Below, piece by piece: positions 1-6,432 of a stretch of 12,496 bases of DNA. The position numbers and the translations under genes were made by a program. Every line of letters starts with the position of its first letter. The first letter of the stretch is position 1. The notes below the pieces were generated by a model. That model did not search any database. It was not told the DNA's origin and worked only from the letters and a program-made list of their open reading frames with translations. This DNA comes from Clostridia bacterium (GTDB taxonomy: Bacteria > Bacillota > Clostridia > Oscillospirales > CAG-272): positions 1 to 12,496 of the forward strand of contig JAFNZX010000113.1 of assembly GCA_017382615.1 (NCBI GenBank). The letters are read 5' to 3'.

Positions 1-838
1 ACAGCTGAAAGGCAATGACTTTGCCATTGCAGCCGACGTTTCCTCGCAGTTTGTAAGCGGACTTTTGTTCGCGCTTCCCTTGCTCCAAGCCCCCACGGAT
101 TGCCATATCCGCCTGCTTGGGCAGGTCGAATCCCGTCCCTATATCGATATGACGCTGTCTGCGCTCGCCGCATTCGGCATCAAGGTAACGGAGCGCGCGG
201 GCGTGCTGACCATGCCCGCGCACAGCCGCTATATCTCCCAGGGCACGTGCCGCATAGGCGGCGACTGGTCGGGAGCTGCCGCCTTTGCCTGCATGGGTGC
301 TGTGGGTAAGCACCCCATGACGCTGACCGGTCTTGACGCGAATTCCATACAAGGCGACCGCGCAATTCTGTCCATCCTTGCGCAAATGGGTGCGCAAGTA
401 GAAATTGACCAAAGCGCTATCACAATTTCTCCCGCCCCCCTGCACGGCGTGGAAATTGACGCAACAGATATTCCCGATCTCGTTCCAGTTTTGGCGGCAA
501 CAGCCGCTCTTGCGCAGGGAAAGACGCACGTTTACGGCGCTTCGCGCTTGCGCCTCAAGAAATCCGACCGCCTTGCGGCTGTGACCGAGCTGCTGCGCAC
601 GCTTGGTGCTGATATTACAGAAACCGACGACGGCTTGGTCATCGTCGGCAAGCCCGCACTGACGGGCGGCAGGGTTGACGCACACGGCGACCACCGCATT
701 GCCATGGCGGCAGCGGTTGCATCGCCGGGCTGCACCTGCCCCGTCACAATCGATAACGCGCAGGCGGTCGGCAAATCCTACCCTGCCTTCTGGGAGCAAT
801 TATCCCTGCTCTGCGCCCCCGATTCCGTTATTTTATAA
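1..838 (+). CDS. aroA: 3-phosphoshikimate 1-carboxyvinyltransferase (EPSP synthase), 5'-truncated by the window edge
   Basis: Sixth step of the shikimate pathway: cytoplasmic transfer of the enolpyruvyl group of PEP to shikimate-3-phosphate. The reading frame is open from base 2 and no start lies in the window. The residues before the first internal TTG (base 65) read as the family motif DVSSQFVSGLLFALPL, so that TTG is not a start. About 278 residues are visible of the usual ~430, roughly the last two thirds. Visible motifs are GDWSGAA, DIPDLVPVLAA (aligning with the catalytic Asp313 region of E. coli), RLRLKKSDRL, GDHRIAMA and VGKSYPAFWEQL near the C-terminus. The motif around bases 548-571 is normally R-x-K-E-[ST]-D-R. 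Here the Glu, equivalent to the catalytic Glu341 of E. coli, is Lys (codon AAA at 560-562). Eleven bases separate the stop from aroC. Identity is near certain; activity is uncertain because of the Lys. Confidence 0.96.
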   Translation, partial: QLKGNDFAIAADVSSQFVSGLLFALPLLQAPTDCHIRLLGQVESRPYIDMTLSALAAFGIKVTERAGVLTMPAHSRYISQGTCRIGGDWSGAAAFACMGAVGKHPMTLTGLDANSIQGDRAILSILAQMGAQVEIDQSAITISPAPLHGVEIDATDIPDLVPVLAATAALAQGKTHVYGASRLRLKKSDRLAAVTELLRTLGADITETDDGLVIVGKPALTGGRVDAHGDHRIAMAAAVASPGCTCPVTIDNAQAVGKSYPAFWEQLSLLCAPDSVIL

Positions 839-849
839 AGGAGAAGTAT

Positions 850-1929
850 ATGCCCTACCCGTTTGGCAACAATCTCAAATTGGATATTCGCGGCGGCTCG
901 CACGATCCCGCAATCACCATGATCCTTTCGGGTCTGCCTGCAGGGCTTGCCATGGATTCCGCGCAGCTGCAGGCTTTCCTTGCGCGTCGCGCACCCGGAC
1001 AGAACGCCTGGTCCACCCCTCGCAAAGAGGCCGATCAGCCGCATTTTACAAGCGGCACAGTCAAAGGCAAGGACGGCTTGCTGTATACCGACGGCTCGCC
1101 CATCGAGGCAGTCATTTACAACACCAACACGCGCTCTTCGGACTATGATGCCGATCTGCCGCGCCCCGGACACGCAGACCTTGCCTCCTACCTGAAATAC
1201 GGCAAGGACGTGGATCTGCGCGGCGGCGGACACTTTTCCGGGCGTCTGACCGCTCTGAACTGCCTTGCAGGCGGCATTTGCCTGCAATATTTAGCAACCA
1301 AGGGCATTCGCATCGGTGCGCACGCGCTGGGAATAGGCGGTATATCCGACCTGCCTTACGACCCGATCAGCAATATGATCCCCTCCTACGCGCAAGCCGA
1401 TTTTCCCACGCTGGACGCAGATGCGGGTGAAAATATGAAAGCCCAAATTGCCCAAGTGCACCAAGCGGGCGACTCGCTGGGCGGTGTGATCGAATGCAAG
1501 ATCGCACAGGTGCCCGCAGGACTTGGCGAGCACATGTTTTGCTCGGTGGAGAGCATGATTTCACAAGCCGTGTGGAGCATTCCCGCTGTCAAGGGTATTT
1601 CCTTTGGTGCGGGCTTTGACGTTGCCAATATGCGCGGCTCGCAAAATAACGATACCATTTACACGGACGGCACGCGCATTTATACCAAGACCAATCACGC
1701 AGGCGGCGTCTTGGGCGGCATGAGCTTCGGCATGCCCATTGTGTTCAAGGTTGCAATCAAGCCCACGCCCTCTATTGCCAAGGAGCAGGAAACCGTCAGC
1801 CTTTCGCGCATGGAAAACGCCACGTTGGCAATCAGGGGTAGACACGACCCCTGCATCGTCCCCCGTGCCGTGCCCGTGGTCGAAGCGGCTGCCGCACTTG
1901 CCGTAACCGATCTTTTACTTGATCTGTAA
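850..1929 (+). CDS. aroC: Chorismate synthase
   Basis: Last common step of aromatic amino-acid synthesis: anti-1,4 elimination of phosphate from EPSP to give chorismate, using reduced FMN, in the cytoplasm. It has 359 residues, a normal length. An AAAGGAG ribosome binding site at 836-842 precedes the ATG at 850. The N-terminus reads GNNLKLDIRGGSHDPAI, with conserved His18; the usual GESHG signature is GGSHD here. RPGHAD (His108), DLRGGGHFSGR (around 124-131) and the C-terminal RGRHDPC signature (329-335) are all present, so the FMN and substrate-binding histidines look intact. It follows aroA by 11 nt and precedes the unknown gene by 10 nt, so it belongs to one operon. The signature-1 deviation suggests a lineage-specific branch of the family, not a defect. 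Confidence 0.97.
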   Translation: MPYPFGNNLKLDIRGGSHDPAITMILSGLPAGLAMDSAQLQAFLARRAPGQNAWSTPRKEADQPHFTSGTVKGKDGLLYTDGSPIEAVIYNTNTRSSDYDADLPRPGHADLASYLKYGKDVDLRGGGHFSGRLTALNCLAGGICLQYLATKGIRIGAHALGIGGISDLPYDPISNMIPSYAQADFPTLDADAGENMKAQIAQVHQAGDSLGGVIECKIAQVPAGLGEHMFCSVESMISQAVWSIPAVKGISFGAGFDVANMRGSQNNDTIYTDGTRIYTKTNHAGGVLGGMSFGMPIVFKVAIKPTPSIAKEQETVSLSRMENATLAIRGRHDPCIVPRAVPVVEAAAALAVTDLLLDL

Positions 1930-1939
1930 AGGAGCTTTT

Positions 1940-2761
1940 ATGTATTATTTACCTACTGATTATTTGGTTTTAACCGCTATCCGCGACAAGAAAACCGCGC
2001 CCCACGCGCTGCTGGAGGCAGCTTGCGCCTCTCTGCTCTATCCGCTTTCCAAGAACGCGCTTGCCTTTTCCTTGGGCAAGCTGTGCGCGGGCGGCTACAT
2101 TGAGGGATATGCGCTGACCGAAAAAGGCGCGGCGTTCTTCAAGAACAATAAAAAGTTTTTGGAAAGCAAGCGCAATGCGAAGCTGCGCCTTTGCGCACTG
2201 CTTTGCGCCGAGCAGATCAAGGGCGAGGTCACGCCCTATGAGCTCTCCGATGCGGCTTACACCGAGGCTTGCGACGCTTTGCGCCGCAAATACGCCATTC
2301 CCTCGCCCGATTTTACGATAGAGGCAGAGGGGGGCGACCTCTATCTATGCTTTGGCGGCGCGTATACCGAACAAGAGGACGAGGAAGCGATCGCCTTTGA
2401 GGACAAGATCAAGGTCACCACTACCTCGCTGTGCGACCTTGCCGACACCTTCCTTGCGTATTTTGAGGACGGCAGACACCACAAGTGCTGCTTATATGCC
2501 GACGGTGCACCCGCATACGTTGCCACGGTCAGCCGCAACGAGGGATATACGCGCCTGAATATTGCCAAAATTCTATATAACCGCCAACGCTTCATTGGCA
2601 AGCGAGACGGTAATCTTGACTACGCACAATGCGGTGATTTTGCCTTTGACTGCACGGCAAATGACATTGAGATCAAATTCGTCTACGCTTTGATGCAGGC
2701 AGAGCATCAATTTGGCGGAGACTTCCCTTACGAGGCGGTTACCGCGCTCATGGTGATCTGA
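1940..2761 (+). CDS. Unrecognised aro-operon protein with winged-helix-like N-terminus
   Basis: A 273-residue protein that I cannot assign to a named family. The ATG at 1940 is preferred over the upstream in-frame TTG at 1919 because an AAAGGAG site (1928-1934) sits just before it; the TTG lies inside the end of aroC. Residues 1 to about 66 look like a winged helix: short helices, then a serine/leucine-rich recognition-type helix (SKNALAFSLGKL), GGYIEG, and an LTEKGAAFF stretch typical of the wing and following helix. Residues about 75-273 form an alpha/beta domain with no motif I recognise, no signal peptide and no membrane segment. The stop is one base before the aroE-aroK start, so translation is probably coupled. 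The position suggests a role or regulation linked to aromatic biosynthesis, but this is inference only. Confidence 0.85.
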   Translation: MYYLPTDYLVLTAIRDKKTAPHALLEAACASLLYPLSKNALAFSLGKLCAGGYIEGYALTEKGAAFFKNNKKFLESKRNAKLRLCALLCAEQIKGEVTPYELSDAAYTEACDALRRKYAIPSPDFTIEAEGGDLYLCFGGAYTEQEDEEAIAFEDKIKVTTTSLCDLADTFLAYFEDGRHHKCCLYADGAPAYVATVSRNEGYTRLNIAKILYNRQRFIGKRDGNLDYAQCGDFAFDCTANDIEIKFVYALMQAEHQFGGDFPYEAVTALMVI

Positions 2762-2762
2762 C

Positions 2763-4007
2763 ATGGGCAAGTTTTATCTGATCGGCGAGCATCTCTCGCA
2801 TTCTCACTCCCCTGCCGTGCACGCCATGCTGGGCAATCCCGACTATTCGCTCAAGGAGCTTGCGCCCGATGAGGTTGAGGATTTTATCAAGCACGGCGAC
2901 TTTGACGGCATCAACGTCACGATCCCCTATAAAAAAACCGTTATCCCCTACCTGGACGAGCTGACCGATACCGCCAAGGCGCTTGGTGCGGTCAACACCA
3001 TCGTGCGCCGCTCTGACGGCACGTTGCTTGGCGATAACACCGATTATTTCGGCTTTGCCTATGCGCTTTCATCAGCCGGCATTACCCTTGCAGACAAAAA
3101 GGTGCTGATTCTCGGCTCAGGCGGTGCATCCAAAACCGCTGTGGCATACGCGCACGACGCGGACGCCGCTTCGGTGACGGTGTTTTCCCGCACGGGAGAG
3201 ATCAACTATCAAAACGTATATGAAAGATGTGCCGATGCCGAGATTGTCATCAACTGCACGCCCGTGGGCATGTACCCGCACGCGGGCACAACCCCCGTTT
3301 GGTTGATCCGATTTCCCCACCTTTGCGGCGTGGTGGACATGATCTACAACCCCGCGCGCACCCTGCTGCTTGCCGCGGCGAAGGACCTACATGTGCCCGC
3401 CGTCAACGGTGCGTCCATGCTTGTCGCGCAAGCGGCACGCGGACACGAGCACTTTACCGGGCAAAGCGTCAGCAAGGATAAAATTGAGCAAATTGTAAGC
3501 GCCCTGTCGCAGAAAAACGAGAACGTTGTACTCATCGGCATGCCCGGCTGCGGCAAAACCACCGTTGGAAAGACACTTGCCTCTTTGCTTGGCAAGCAAT
3601 TCGTGGATACCGACGCGGAAATTGAGTGCAACGCGGGCAAAACCATTCCCGAGATCTTCGCCACACAAGGCATAGACGCATTCCGCAAGCTGGAGCACGA
3701 GGTAATCTGCCGCGTGGGCGCGGAGCACGGGCAAATCATTGCCACGGGCGGCGGTGCTGTTACAAGGCAGGAAAACCAATATCCGCTGGAGCAAAACGGC
3801 AGAATCGTTTGGCTGCAGCGTCCCCCCGAGATGCTGCCCACCGACGGCAGACCGCTCTCCAAGGCAGGATCGCTTGCAGAGATGTACCGCGCACGTGAGC
3901 CGCTGTATCGTTGCTTTTCGGACATGCAAATCCCCAACGACGGCACGCCCGACGAGGTTGCCGCAACCATTGCAAAGGAGCTACACTATGAATTTTTTAG
4001 TCATTAA
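2763..4007 (+). CDS. aroE-aroK: Bifunctional shikimate dehydrogenase - shikimate kinase (AroE-AroK fusion)
   Basis: A 414-residue fusion of two consecutive shikimate-pathway enzymes. Residues 1 to about 245 are AroE, the NADPH-dependent reduction of 3-dehydroshikimate. They contain SHSP (Ser14/Ser16), NVTIPYK with catalytic Lys57, GDNTD with Asp94, the dinucleotide-binding GSGGA at 118-122, NCTPVGMYP, and the C-terminal GASMLVAQA. Residues about 253-414 are AroK, ATP phosphorylation of shikimate at O3. They contain Walker A GMPGCGKTT (Lys265), DTD (282-284), FRKLE, ATGGG (327-331), and GRPLS followed by REPLYR as the LID region. The AroE half is somewhat shorter than stand-alone enzymes, mainly after the SRTGE strand. 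The start follows the previous stop by one base with no clear Shine-Dalgarno site, implying coupled translation. Its last 20 nt overlap aroQ. Confidence 0.97.
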   Translation: MGKFYLIGEHLSHSHSPAVHAMLGNPDYSLKELAPDEVEDFIKHGDFDGINVTIPYKKTVIPYLDELTDTAKALGAVNTIVRRSDGTLLGDNTDYFGFAYALSSAGITLADKKVLILGSGGASKTAVAYAHDADAASVTVFSRTGEINYQNVYERCADAEIVINCTPVGMYPHAGTTPVWLIRFPHLCGVVDMIYNPARTLLLAAAKDLHVPAVNGASMLVAQAARGHEHFTGQSVSKDKIEQIVSALSQKNENVVLIGMPGCGKTTVGKTLASLLGKQFVDTDAEIECNAGKTIPEIFATQGIDAFRKLEHEVICRVGAEHGQIIATGGGAVTRQENQYPLEQNGRIVWLQRPPEMLPTDGRPLSKAGSLAEMYRAREPLYRCFSDMQIPNDGTPDEVAATIAKELHYEFFSH

Positions 4008-4428
4008 CGGGCCCAATCTCAATTTGCTGGGTCGTCGCGAGCCGGACATTTACGGCAAGCGCGATTACGCTGCACTTTGCGCACACATAAAGGCTGCTGC
4101 CGGCACTGAGAATATCGAGATCGATATCATGCAGAGCAATCACGAGGGCGTGATCATCGACGCCATTCAGGGCGCGCTTGGCAAATATGACGGCATTGTC
4201 ATCAACCCTGCCGCCTACACCCACACGAGCATCGCCATTGCCGACGCGATTGCAGCCGTGGATATCCCTACCGCGGAGGTGCATCTATCGGACGTAGACA
4301 ACCGCGAGGACTTCCGCCGCATCTCGTTCGTCACGCCAGTCTGCGTCATTCGCGTCACGGGACTTGGTTTTGACAGTTATTCCGAGGCAATCACCGGTCT
4401 TGCCACTTATATTCGCACAAAATCTTGA
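3988..4428 (+). CDS. aroQ: 3-dehydroquinate dehydratase, type II
   Basis: Third step of the shikimate pathway: trans-dehydration of 3-dehydroquinate to 3-dehydroshikimate by a dodecameric cytoplasmic enzyme. It has 146 residues, the family's usual size. The N-terminus NGPNLNLLGRREPDIYG carries the essential Arg17 and Tyr22. QSNHEG (49-54), NPAAYTHTS (73-81), the catalytic His99 in EVHLSD and Arg110 are all present, and the C-terminal G-x-G-x-x-S-Y is kept. The ATG at 3988 has an AAAGGAG site at 3974-3980 and lies 20 nt inside the end of aroE-aroK in another frame. Longer in-frame starts upstream are shadows of the kinase domain. It is the last gene of the aro operon. No terminator hairpin follows; instead its stop codon is overlapped by the -35 box of the next promoter. 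Confidence 0.97.
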   Translation: MNFLVINGPNLNLLGRREPDIYGKRDYAALCAHIKAAAGTENIEIDIMQSNHEGVIIDAIQGALGKYDGIVINPAAYTHTSIAIADAIAAVDIPTAEVHLSDVDNREDFRRISFVTPVCVIRVTGLGFDSYSEAITGLATYIRTKS

Positions 4429-4453
4429 CAAACCTTGCAGGATTTGCTATAAT
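4425..4453 (+). promoter_or_regulatory. Consensus sigma-A promoter overlapping the aroQ stop codon
   Basis: TTGACA at 4425-4430, a 17-nt spacer, and TATAAT at 4448-4453 with a TGC extended -10 directly upstream. Both hexamers match consensus perfectly. The TGA stop of aroQ (4426-4428) is inside the -35 box. Transcription should start near 4460, about 20 nt before the lipoprotein start codon. Confidence 0.9.
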
Positions 4454-4482
4454 GATGACAATAACGAATGGAGGATACGATC

Positions 4483-5445
4483 ATGAAACATATCGCCAAG
4501 ATTCTGCTTGCGCTGTTTTTGTGCTCCGCTACCCTGCTGGTAGCCTGCGACAGCGGCAACCAGCCCGCAGAAACCGAGTCTGACACGCCTGCCGAAACAA
4601 CAACCGAGCAGCCTACCGAGCAAGAAACCGAAGCTCCCACCACAGAGGAATTAACCGAAATCAAAACCGAGGAGGAAACTATCGTGCCCAACGACGGAAA
4701 GCCTAAGAAGTTCTTTACACTCAGCCTTGACGACGGCATTACGCAGGACCTCAAGGTGATTGAGATTTTGAAAAAATACAACGTTACCTGCGTTTCTTTT
4801 AATATCAACACAGGGCTTTACGGTGCAAACTGGGAGTGGGTCGGTACTGCAATCAACGACCCCACCATTCCTCACCAGCGCTTTACCGAGGAAGAGCTCA
4901 AAACCGGCATTTACGACGGCTATGAGGTGCTGGTGCACACCATGAACCACCCCTCTCTTAAATATTACGACAAGCGCCCCAACCAAATCAAAAAAGAGGT
5001 TGGCAGGGATGCTGATAATATTGAGGAGCTGACCGGTGTTCGCCCCGTGGGTATGGCTTGGCCGGGCGGTGACACCGAATACACAGACAAGACCATCGAG
5101 CTGGTGCTGGAGAATACCGACATTCGTTTTGCACGCGGCACGACCTCGACCTACAATTTCGAGCTGCCCGAATATTTCATGAAATGGATGCCCACCTGCT
5201 CTGCGATTGATCCGCAGTGCCTGACGCTTGCACAGCAATTTATCGATGCGGAATGCACCGAGGACATGCTGTTCTACGTATGGGGTCACAGCTACGAGTT
5301 TGACCTTAACAACGGCAAGGGCTACGAAACCTTTGAGCAGCTTGTCAAGATGATGAGCGAAGCCGAGGACGTTTACCTTGTTACCAACACCGAGTTCTAC
5401 AAGATCTATAAGGATCAGATCCCCTCTTGGAAAGAGGCTGAATAA
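4483..5445 (+). CDS. Polysaccharide deacetylase (NodB/CE4-like) lipoprotein
   Basis: A predicted exported, lipid-anchored enzyme of 320 residues that removes acetyl groups from a polysaccharide or from peptidoglycan. A signal peptide ends in LLVAC, so Cys22 would be lipidated. Residues about 23-70 are a disordered Thr/Glu/Pro linker. The catalytic domain has motif 1 SLDDG (Asp83, Asp84), motif 2 HTMNH (His152, His156, metal ligands), motif 3 RPVGMAWPGGD (187-197) and a final WGHS (His269), which together define the CE4 metal-dependent fold. I chose the ATG at 4483 because GGAGG (4470-4474) is 8 nt upstream and the signal peptide then starts with MKHIAK; the in-frame ATG at 4468 precedes that site. 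The substrate is unknown. The neighbouring arabinofuranosidase hints at plant cell-wall glycans, but envelope modification is equally possible. Confidence 0.9.
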   Translation: MKHIAKILLALFLCSATLLVACDSGNQPAETESDTPAETTTEQPTEQETEAPTTEELTEIKTEEETIVPNDGKPKKFFTLSLDDGITQDLKVIEILKKYNVTCVSFNINTGLYGANWEWVGTAINDPTIPHQRFTEEELKTGIYDGYEVLVHTMNHPSLKYYDKRPNQIKKEVGRDADNIEELTGVRPVGMAWPGGDTEYTDKTIELVLENTDIRFARGTTSTYNFELPEYFMKWMPTCSAIDPQCLTLAQQFIDAECTEDMLFYVWGHSYEFDLNNGKGYETFEQLVKMMSEAEDVYLVTNTEFYKIYKDQIPSWKEAE

Positions 5446-5474
5446 CGCAAAAGCACCGAAAACCGAATAAAAGC

Positions 5475-5516
5475 ACCGTCCTTGTATCCCACCGCGGGAT
5501 CGCAAGGACGGTTTTT
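5475..5516. terminator. Strong hairpin terminator between convergent genes
   Basis: A 10-bp perfect stem ACCGTCCTTG (5475-5484) / CAAGGACGGT (5503-5512) is capped by an inner ATCCC/GGGAT stem (5486-5490 / 5496-5500). A TTTTT run at 5512-5516 serves the + strand. The A-rich stretch at 5466-5472 gives a weaker T-run on the other strand, so it may also end the AraC transcript. Confidence 0.88.
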
Positions 5517-5519
5517 CGT

Positions 5520-6296
5520 TTATTGTTTTTTTGCAAGCTTTTTGTGCCGATATTCCCTTGGAGAGCAGCCTGCCTGCTTGCAAAACGTCCGATAGAAATG
5601 CGCGTAATCCGCAAATCCGCACTCAAAGGCAACGCTCTCTGCCTTGATATTGCTCGTGGACAAAAGCAGCTTTGCCTTACGTATGCGCGCGGCGTTGACG
5701 TAGGCGTGCGGCGTTGTGCCCGTGGCTTGGCGAAAGATGCGAATGAGATAATTCTCGCTGAAGTGCAGCTCCTGTGCCAGCTGTGACAAAGACGGCGGGC
5801 TTTGCAGATCCTGCGTAAGCCTGCGCGTCATGCAATCCGCAAGCGCATCCCGCTCGTTGCGCGCCTGATCGCGGAACAGACGCGTCAGAATGCTACAAAG
5901 CAAGCCGTTTTTGACGATCTGCGGTGCGTTCTCGCTCTCAGCATCGCTCAATTCCCGCAGAAGCGGGACAAGCGTATCGGGATCAAACGTTCCCCGACGG
6001 GGCAGGCAGCCGGCGTCATCCGTCCAGGCACAAGCACCGAAATGCAGATAGAAATAGACGGGGCAATCGCTGGCGACCGGACCGGATTGGGGCAAGCATC
6101 TTTGCTGAATATAGTATTCCCCTTTCGTAAGCTCTACCGGCACACCGTCCTCGGTAAAGCGGAGCACGCCGTCCAGCATCAAAAGCAATATATCGCTCCC
6201 ATCCACACGGGTGATATGCCGCTCGCCCGCCTTGAAGCGGCGAAACGCGGACAGACAGTAAATGGGAACGGTCTGCATGGATATTCCGAAAGACAT
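5520..6296 (-). CDS. AraC-family transcriptional regulator
   Basis: A 258-residue cytoplasmic DNA-binding protein. Residues about 1-130 look like the cupin-type sensor domain of AraC regulators (GSDILLLMLDGVLRFTEDG, then ELTKGEYYI). Residues about 154-258 are the paired helix-turn-helix domain: LSQLAQELHFSENYLIRIFRQATGTTP, then the second helix pair AFECGFADYAHFYRTFCKQAGCSPREYR, which is the family signature. On the minus strand GGGAGGTG (6302-6309) precedes the ATG by 5 nt, a good ribosome binding site. The gene is divergent from the GH127 lipoprotein and converges on the deacetylase. The usual expectation for this layout is that it senses a sugar and controls the divergent hydrolase, and possibly itself. 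The ligand is not deducible; arabinose or arabino-oligosaccharides are an inference from the neighbour. Confidence 0.95.
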   Translation of the reverse strand: MSFGISMQTVPIYCLSAFRRFKAGERHITRVDGSDILLLMLDGVLRFTEDGVPVELTKGEYYIQQRCLPQSGPVASDCPVYFYLHFGACAWTDDAGCLPRRGTFDPDTLVPLLRELSDAESENAPQIVKNGLLCSILTRLFRDQARNERDALADCMTRRLTQDLQSPPSLSQLAQELHFSENYLIRIFRQATGTTPHAYVNAARIRKAKLLLSTSNIKAESVAFECGFADYAHFYRTFCKQAGCSPREYRHKKLAKKQ

Positions 6297-6326
6297 AAGG
6301 GCACCTCCCGATCAGCTGATGCTTAT

Positions 6327-6355
6327 ATTATAACGCGTCAGTTTGATTTTTGCAA
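6327..6355 (-). promoter_or_regulatory. Promoter of the AraC-family regulator
   Basis: Reading the minus strand, TTGCAA (6355-6350), a 17-nt spacer and a perfect TATAAT (6332-6327) lie about 30 nt upstream of the regulator start codon. The -35 box matches consensus at 4 of 6 positions. There is no TGn extension. Confidence 0.75.
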
Positions 6356-6370
6356 GGTTTTTTATAAAAA

Positions 6371-6405
6371 TATCACTGTAATTCCGTTGCCGTCCGTGAT
6401 ACAAT
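6371..6405 (+). promoter_or_regulatory. Extended -10 promoter of the GH127 gene with overlapping inverted repeat
   Basis: TACAAT at 6400-6405 is preceded by TGA, an extended -10 element, but the -35 region 17 nt upstream (6377-6382, TGTAAT) is poor, as expected for an activator-dependent promoter. TATCAC (6371-6376) and GTGATA (6396-6401) form an inverted repeat that brackets the -35 region and touches the -10. It is a possible operator for the divergent AraC-type protein. The promoter call is moderate and the operator call is weak. Confidence 0.55.
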
Positions 6406-6432
6406 AAAAGTAACCATAAAGGAGGGATAGCT

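Noticed and set aside
65..838. TTG at base 65 as the start of aroA
   Set aside because: The frame is open to the left edge and the upstream codons encode the conserved DVSSQFVSG motif of EPSP synthase, so the gene is truncated by the window.
3739..3987. Longer N-terminus for aroQ
   Set aside because: The extra residues are an out-of-frame reading of the shikimate kinase domain; a good ribosome binding site and the family N-terminus place the start at 3988.
4651..5622. 323-residue open frame on the minus strand across the deacetylase and terminator
   Set aside because: It is antisense to a gene with clear CE4 motifs, runs through a hairpin terminator, and its product has no recognisable domain.
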